This document shows positions 60,178 to 64,000 of a stretch of 64,000 bases of DNA, piece after piece. The position numbers were made by a program, and so were the translations under genes. The DNA comes from Bacillus sp. EAC (GTDB lineage: Bacteria > Bacillota > Bacilli > Bacillales > Bacillaceae_G), in NCBI RefSeq assembly GCF_002156875.1, contig NZ_NCSY01000002.1, positions 434,001 to 498,000 of the forward strand, in the 5' to 3' direction. The notes beneath the pieces are model-generated. The model was not told the origin of the DNA. It made no database searches and was given only the letters and a program-made list of their open reading frames with translations. Position 1 is the stretch's first letter, and the number at the start of each line of letters is the position of its first letter.

Positions 60178-60439
60178 ATGATAGCTCGGTTTTATTTTTA
60201 CATTTATATGTTGCGATATAGCCCTGCTCTTTCAAGATTTCTAAATTATCTGGAAGATGTTCATTTTCTAAACGAAATGATTCAACACTTGACTGCACCA
60301 TTTTTTGTAAGGCTAAACAGCCCTTTGCCTGAATTGAATTTTGCTGTTTCCCTATATTCGGTATAACTAATAATAAAAGTATTGAAATGACTAAAAGAAC
60401 GACTAGCATTTCAATTAAAGTAAATCCTTTCTCATTCAA
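60143..60439 (-). CDS. comGC: Competence major pseudopilin ComGC
   Basis: A 98-residue prepilin with the canonical N-terminus NEKGFTLIEMLVVLLVISILLLLVIPNI. The cleavage site is G|F and Glu is at +5. Two cysteines (in KGCLAL and YKCKNK) fit the intramolecular disulfide known from B. subtilis ComGC. The start is TTG at 60439, with AGGAGGG six bases upstream. It is the major subunit of the DNA-uptake pseudopilus. Confidence 0.95.
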   Translation of the reverse strand: MNEKGFTLIEMLVVLLVISILLLLVIPNIGKQQNSIQAKGCLALQKMVQSSVESFRLENEHLPDNLEILKEQGYIATYKCKNKTELSYDKITGTVSIP

Positions 60440-60450
60440 TGAAAACCCTC

Positions 60451-61494
60451 CTAAAAATTGTTCATCAATTGAAACATTGGAAAAAGTATTGCTATATAAA
60501 GTGATAAAATACTTGTTGAAATAACAATTAAAATAATGGGCTGGATCAATTTTATTGAACGAAGAAAATATTCCTCTAAACTTCTTTTTAAGAATTCGGC
60601 GTAATCATGTAATTCTTCGGAAAGTGTACTGTTGTTCATTCCATGATCGATTATAAAAATCAAATCACGATTAAAGGTCGAATCATTCTCCAATGTTTGT
60701 TGTAATGAATTTCCATTACGAATAAGATTAAACATTATTTTTGATTTTTCTTTTATAAAGGTTCTACTATCATTGTTTTGCATCGTCTTCAAAGCTTCAA
60801 TTATAGGAAAGCCAGCATGTAACAAAATACTTAATTGCATAGAAAATTCATAAGTATTCATTGTTATTAGGAACGATTTTAAAAGTGGAATTTGAATTAA
60901 CTTATTCATTTGCTCAATTGGAGTTAGTTTCTTAATAAAGTGAAAGGAACTAATGATTATAATTGAGCAAATAAATAAAAATAGGAGGATGATGGACGGC
61001 ATGCGTTTGATTAATTGTAAATAGGCAAATGCGAAAGAGTGTTGATTTGACTGAAAAGTAGTAAAAAGCATTTCAAATTGAGGAATAATAAAGTTACGAA
61101 ATACAATGAGGATTAAAACCAAAAATATGATTAAGCAAATCGGATACGCAATTACTTTTCGAAAGTATGCGCGATGTTGAATTTTCTTATGTAACATAAA
61201 ACTACCTTCTTTAAGCGCAAATGATAAATCGCCATGTACTTCAGAATAATACAAGTACACGATAACGTCTGCATGTAAATTCAGATTAGTTCCAAACTCA
61301 ACAAAAGAATTCCCTGTAATTAATTTTTGTTTAGCATCTTCAAATAGATCTTTATATTTGTTTGGTAGTTGAATTGTTAAGAATTCAATGGCTTGAATCA
61401 ATGGGTAACCTTTTTGTAAAAGTTCGCCTAATATTTTTAAAAGCCTTGCCTGTTCGTACAAAGGAAGTTTTTGGCTACGTATTTTATTAACCAT
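60451..61494 (-). CDS. comGB: Competence membrane protein ComGB
   Basis: A GspF-family polytopic platform protein of about 347 residues. Two copies of the F-domain are visible (ARLLKILGELLQKGYPLIQAIEFL and MQLSILLHAGFPIIEALKTM), each followed by membrane helices, ending in LSLYIAILFPMFQLMNNF. The start is uncertain: ATG at 61494 overlaps the comGA stop by eight bases but has a poor ribosome-binding site. Codons further upstream (to 61560) are open. It assembles the pseudopilus with ComGA. Confidence 0.9.
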   Translation of the reverse strand: MVNKIRSQKLPLYEQARLLKILGELLQKGYPLIQAIEFLTIQLPNKYKDLFEDAKQKLITGNSFVEFGTNLNLHADVIVYLYYSEVHGDLSFALKEGSFMLHKKIQHRAYFRKVIAYPICLIIFLVLILIVFRNFIIPQFEMLFTTFQSNQHSFAFAYLQLIKRMPSIILLFLFICSIIIISSFHFIKKLTPIEQMNKLIQIPLLKSFLITMNTYEFSMQLSILLHAGFPIIEALKTMQNNDSRTFIKEKSKIMFNLIRNGNSLQQTLENDSTFNRDLIFIIDHGMNNSTLSEELHDYAEFLKRSLEEYFLRSIKLIQPIILIVISTSILSLYIAILFPMFQLMNNF

Positions 61495-62551
61495 AAAGCA
61501 TGCTTCTATCAAGAGATTTATAATCGATGTAACCAAGTGCATATCCTTTAATAATTTCATGATTAATCGTTTGTAATTGCAATTCTTCTTTAACTCCTTC
61601 CCTTAACTCGTTAAAAATTAAATCTAAAGCTTTTCCATATAATAATTCATAAACACCTAATCGCCTATTTTTTCGCTGAGCTAAACAATTTGGATCACAC
61701 TCTCCATCACAATAAGGACACTTTACTTTGACAAGTCGCTGCGATACGATTGCTACCAATGATTGAAAGAGTTCTTCCTTTGGTATCCCGAATTCTAACA
61801 TTCTAAATAAAGCACCCTTAGTATTTTTGGAGTGCAGTGTCGTTAATACTAAATGTCCCGTTAAGGCCGCTCTAACGGCAATTCTAGCAGTTTCCTCGTC
61901 CCTAATTTCTCCTACCATTACTATATCTGGATCTGCTCTTAAAATTGCCTTCAGACCAGTCACATAACTCAATCCTGCCTTTTCATTAACCTGCATTTGG
62001 AAATACTCATCCGATTTCCTTTCTATCGGGTCCTCTAACGTAATAATATTTCGAGTAAAATCTTTTTTTGCTGCTTGTAAAAGTGAATAAAGTGTTGTCG
62101 TTTTACCACTCCCTGTCGGACCAGTAAAAAGCATGAGTCCATGAGAATGATGAAGTAACGAAAGTAATTTTCGGGTCGTTGATGGAAATAATGAGAGTTT
62201 TTCAATTGGGGTAATGACTTGCTGAGGATGAATTCTTATAACCATTGATTCTTCAATAATTGAGGGTAATGTAGCTATCCGAAGTGATAAAAGTGAATCA
62301 TTAATATTCACAACTAATATTCCAGTTTGTGGTTTGCGTTTTTCGCCAATATCCATACTACCTAGAAATTTCAGATGCATAATCATCTGTTTAGCTTCAT
62401 GCTTACTAATACGTTGTATTACCTTAATATCCCCATCAACTCTAAAGCGAATTTCAACGCTATTCTCTTTAGGCAATAGATGAATATCTGAAGCTCCAAA
62501 ATGGCAAGCTTTCTTAAAGAGTTCTTCTACTATTTTTTCAACTGACTTCAT
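61487..62551 (-). CDS. comGA: Competence traffic ATPase ComGA
   Basis: A 354-residue GspE/PilB-type ATPase that powers pseudopilus assembly for DNA uptake. ASDIHLLP, the Walker A GPTGSGKTT (144-152), the Asp box ITLEDPIE, Walker B ILRADPDIVMVGEIRDEETA, the His box TGHLVLTTLHS, and a zinc site CPYCDGECDPNC are present. ATG at 62551 is chosen: AAGGAGTG lies five bases upstream and homologues begin there. The frame open to 62605 is not needed. It is the first gene of comG. Confidence 0.96.
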   Translation of the reverse strand: MKSVEKIVEELFKKACHFGASDIHLLPKENSVEIRFRVDGDIKVIQRISKHEAKQMIMHLKFLGSMDIGEKRKPQTGILVVNINDSLLSLRIATLPSIIEESMVIRIHPQQVITPIEKLSLFPSTTRKLLSLLHHSHGLMLFTGPTGSGKTTTLYSLLQAAKKDFTRNIITLEDPIERKSDEYFQMQVNEKAGLSYVTGLKAILRADPDIVMVGEIRDEETARIAVRAALTGHLVLTTLHSKNTKGALFRMLEFGIPKEELFQSLVAIVSQRLVKVKCPYCDGECDPNCLAQRKNRRLGVYELLYGKALDLIFNELREGVKEELQLQTINHEIIKGYALGYIDYKSLDRSMLYG

Positions 62552-62576
62552 ATAATCACTCCTTTCAATTGGTGCA

Positions 62577-62605
62577 ATTATATTATCACGTATAAAAACA
62601 TTCAA
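62577..62605 (-). promoter_or_regulatory. Putative core promoter of comGA
   Basis: On the minus strand TTGAAT (62600-62605) and a perfect TATAAT (62577-62582) are separated by 17 bases. The predicted start is about 18 bases before the comGA ATG. Confidence 0.55.
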
Positions 62606-62694
62606 TTTATTAAAATGACGTAATTGATTGTATAAATGATTTTTGAAATAAGTATTTTAACGAACTAACGTTAATATGATGAAAAAATAATGTC

Positions 62695-62728
62695 TAAATT
62701 CAATTTTATATAAAAATAAAAAAATTTT
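62695..62728 (-). promoter_or_regulatory. Candidate ComK box pair upstream of comG
   Basis: Two AT-boxes, TAAA-N5-TTTT (62695-62707) and ATAA-N5-TTTT (62716-62728), each match AAAA-N5-TTTT at seven of eight positions. They are separated by exactly eight bases, one of the ComK spacings known in B. subtilis. In such A+T-rich DNA this could be chance. Confidence 0.45.
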
Positions 62729-62905
62729 CATAAAGAAAAAGCATCACTCGCGTACATTCGATGTATAGAAATCAGCAAAATAACGAAAATAATATAGAGT
62801 AGAATACTTCTAATAACTTTAATTGTATTAATACATTGTTTACAATTGTAACTTTCTTATTTTATAATAATGAATGGGTAGAAATTATTTATGGGGGGAT
62901 TTAGA

Positions 62906-63148
62906 ATGGATCGTATGTTTCGCGTTCTAGGATTCTGGACAGCTATTTTTACGGTAATGTTCTATGTTGGTCATATGACTGGTGCTGCTCTACTATTTGC
63001 AGTACAAACAGCATTTTTCGTAGTATTAGGCTATCTGAAGCTTTCTGAGCGTATGTACATCTATATCTTTGGCGCATACTTAACTGTGTTCTTTGTAGGA
63101 TTTACATATTATAGTACTTTCTTATTAGTACCTAGCTTTGGTGAGTAA
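62906..63148 (+). CDS. yqgY: DUF2626 family protein YqgY
   Basis: An 80-residue membrane protein with three helices (FWTAIFTVMFYVGHMTG; ALLFAVQTAFFVVLGYLKL; MYIYIFGAYLTVFFVGFTYYS), recognised as DUF2626/YqgY. The function is unknown. ATG at 62906 is chosen because GGGGGGA lies six bases before it; ATG at 62891 overlaps that site. It diverges from comGA. Confidence 0.88.
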   Translation: MDRMFRVLGFWTAIFTVMFYVGHMTGAALLFAVQTAFFVVLGYLKLSERMYIYIFGAYLTVFFVGFTYYSTFLLVPSFGE

Positions 63149-63150
63149 AT

Positions 63151-63178
63151 AAAAACCAGTCATTTGACTGGTTTTTTT
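63151..63178. terminator. Terminator between yqgY and the methyltransferase gene
   Basis: AAAAACCAGTC pairs with GACTGGTTTTT around a four-base loop, with A and T runs on both strands. Confidence 0.92.
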
Positions 63179-64000
63179 ATTTGTATTCATTTAATGAAAT
63201 TAATTCATTTATTTCTTGTTTTAAATCGTCAGCTATTCCTTTGGTTTGAATAAGTAATTGAAATGAATCACTTATCCCTCCTGGCATAATTAATGATTGG
63301 ACTGCCCGATTTTGCTTATACTCCTCTGAAAATGGATTTACTTGGGCGTGTTGAATTAACCAGTTTAAGATTCCAAAATCAAGAAGTGCATTTCTTTGTG
63401 TTGAGAAATAAACTTGATCAATTTCCTTTTGTAAGCCAATATGTTTCAATTCGTCCCAATGTATATGAGTTGTTAAATCCATTTCACCAATTAAATCTAA
63501 TACATTCGTTTTCATCTCATGTTGATGATAGCCTCTTAGGCTTCCCTTTAATCGATGAGGCGCATCCCATTCTTCTCTATTAAAACCATAATCAACCGTG
63601 ATGATCATCCCATTAATTAGTTTAGATTGCATGTTATTAAAAACTCTTTCCATAACTAGTGGTATTTCAAGTCGTTGTCCTTTTTTACCATGAAATTGAT
63701 GTCTATCAAGAAATTCATTTATTTTTATATCATCGATCTCAATATAACGCTCGACTAACTTATCATCCTCGTTGTAAGTTAAAACAACTTCGTGCCATCT
63801 CTCATTTTGAAATTCTACAACACGAACAGGTAATGCATCAAATAGTTCATTTGAGAATATTACCCCTTCAACCACTTGTTGCATCTCAGTCAATCCAGAA
63901 TAAAATTTCACATTTGAATGCTCGATTAACATTTCTTTCTGTAATAATTGGTGGAAGTTACTTTCGTCAACAAGGATATAGTTTAATTTTGAATAAACTG
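63177..64000 (-). CDS. MidA/NDUFAF7-like SAM-dependent methyltransferase, partial (cut by right edge)
   Basis: The frame is open from the stop at 63177 to the right edge, so the N-terminus is missing. Sequence before the first internal ATG (63932) includes YSKLNYILVDES, typical of the class I methyltransferase fold of COG1565. VEGVIFSNELFDALPVRVVEF and MIITVDYGFNREEWDAPHRLKGSLRGYHQHE are family signatures. The mitochondrial relative NDUFAF7 methylates an arginine in complex I; the bacterial substrate is not established. Confidence 0.88.
   Translation of the reverse strand, partial: VYSKLNYILVDESNFHQLLQKEMLIEHSNVKFYSGLTEMQQVVEGVIFSNELFDALPVRVVEFQNERWHEVVLTYNEDDKLVERYIEIDDIKINEFLDRHQFHGKKGQRLEIPLVMERVFNNMQSKLINGMIITVDYGFNREEWDAPHRLKGSLRGYHQHEMKTNVLDLIGEMDLTTHIHWDELKHIGLQKEIDQVYFSTQRNALLDFGILNWLIQHAQVNPFSEEYKQNRAVQSLIMPGGISDSFQLLIQTKGIADDLKQEINELISLNEYK

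Larger units (their letters stand above)
62552..62905. other. Divergent comGA-yqgY intergenic region
   Basis: A 354-base A+T-rich stretch with no gene. It holds the comG promoter region (62577-62605), a candidate ComK box pair (62695-62728), and by necessity a yqgY promoter reading rightward, which I could not place firmly. Confidence 0.7.

Overview
The window is an A+T-rich stretch of chromosome from an aerobic, endospore-forming, competence-capable member of the Bacillaceae. The evidence is a complete spoIIIAA-AH operon, splB, a complete comGA-GG operon, a Bacillus-type atp operon, and many small genes of the B. subtilis yqh/yqg series. It is not B. subtilis itself: it carries the start of a complex I (nuo) operon, a ferredoxin-type sulfite reductase cluster, and a different gene order.

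Layout, left to right. 1-780: nuoB (cut by the edge) and nuoA. 1162-4436: a TetR regulator divergent from an HlyD adaptor plus DHA2 drug-efflux pair. 4487-11794: the atp operon (atpZ-atpI-atpBEFHAGDC). 12057-15061: a Vpr-like secreted subtilase and a lone AmiS/UreI channel. 15196-19633: nucleoside salvage (nupC, cdd, deoC, deoR, upp). 19634-21656: a gene-poor junction with doxX, an IS150-type remnant and two tandem copies of a structured 127-bp repeat. 21657-35670: spoIIIA operon, yqhV, a DUF456 gene, efp, pepP, aroQ, yqhR / yqhQ, yqhP, mntR, splB, lipM, yqhL. 35795-40535: cyclophilin lipoprotein, MMPL transporter, a YuiD-type protein and an alpha/beta hydrolase. 40697-47013: assimilatory sulfate reduction and siroheme genes (yezD, cysH, sat, cysC, sir, a DUF3906 gene, sumT, sirB). 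47083-50973: alaT-alaR, aspartokinase, a lipoprotein. 51009-58034: glycine cleavage genes gcvPB/PA/T divergent from the yqhH helicase and yqhG, then yqzE. 58051-64000: aroK, the comG operon, yqgY and a MidA-type methyltransferase cut by the right edge.

How the parts work together: nuo and atp are the two ends of proton-coupled energy conservation. The deo/cdd/nupC/upp block imports and salvages nucleosides, with a DeoR-like operator before deoC and a catabolite (cre) site before nupC. The sulfur cluster takes sulfate to sulfide and also makes part of the siroheme its reductase needs. Nearly every transcription unit ends in a clear intrinsic terminator.

No rRNA, tRNA, CRISPR array, prophage or evident new defence system was seen. 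The most unusual material is regulatory or structural: a DnaA-box cluster before nuo, tandem 11-bp boxes before atp, hairpins between atpE and atpF, the repeat-laden synteny junction, a leader mini-gene plus hairpin before the sulfate operon, and a candidate ComK box pair before comG. Gene identities rest on recognising protein families by eye; no database search was run. Statements about B. subtilis gene order are from memory.
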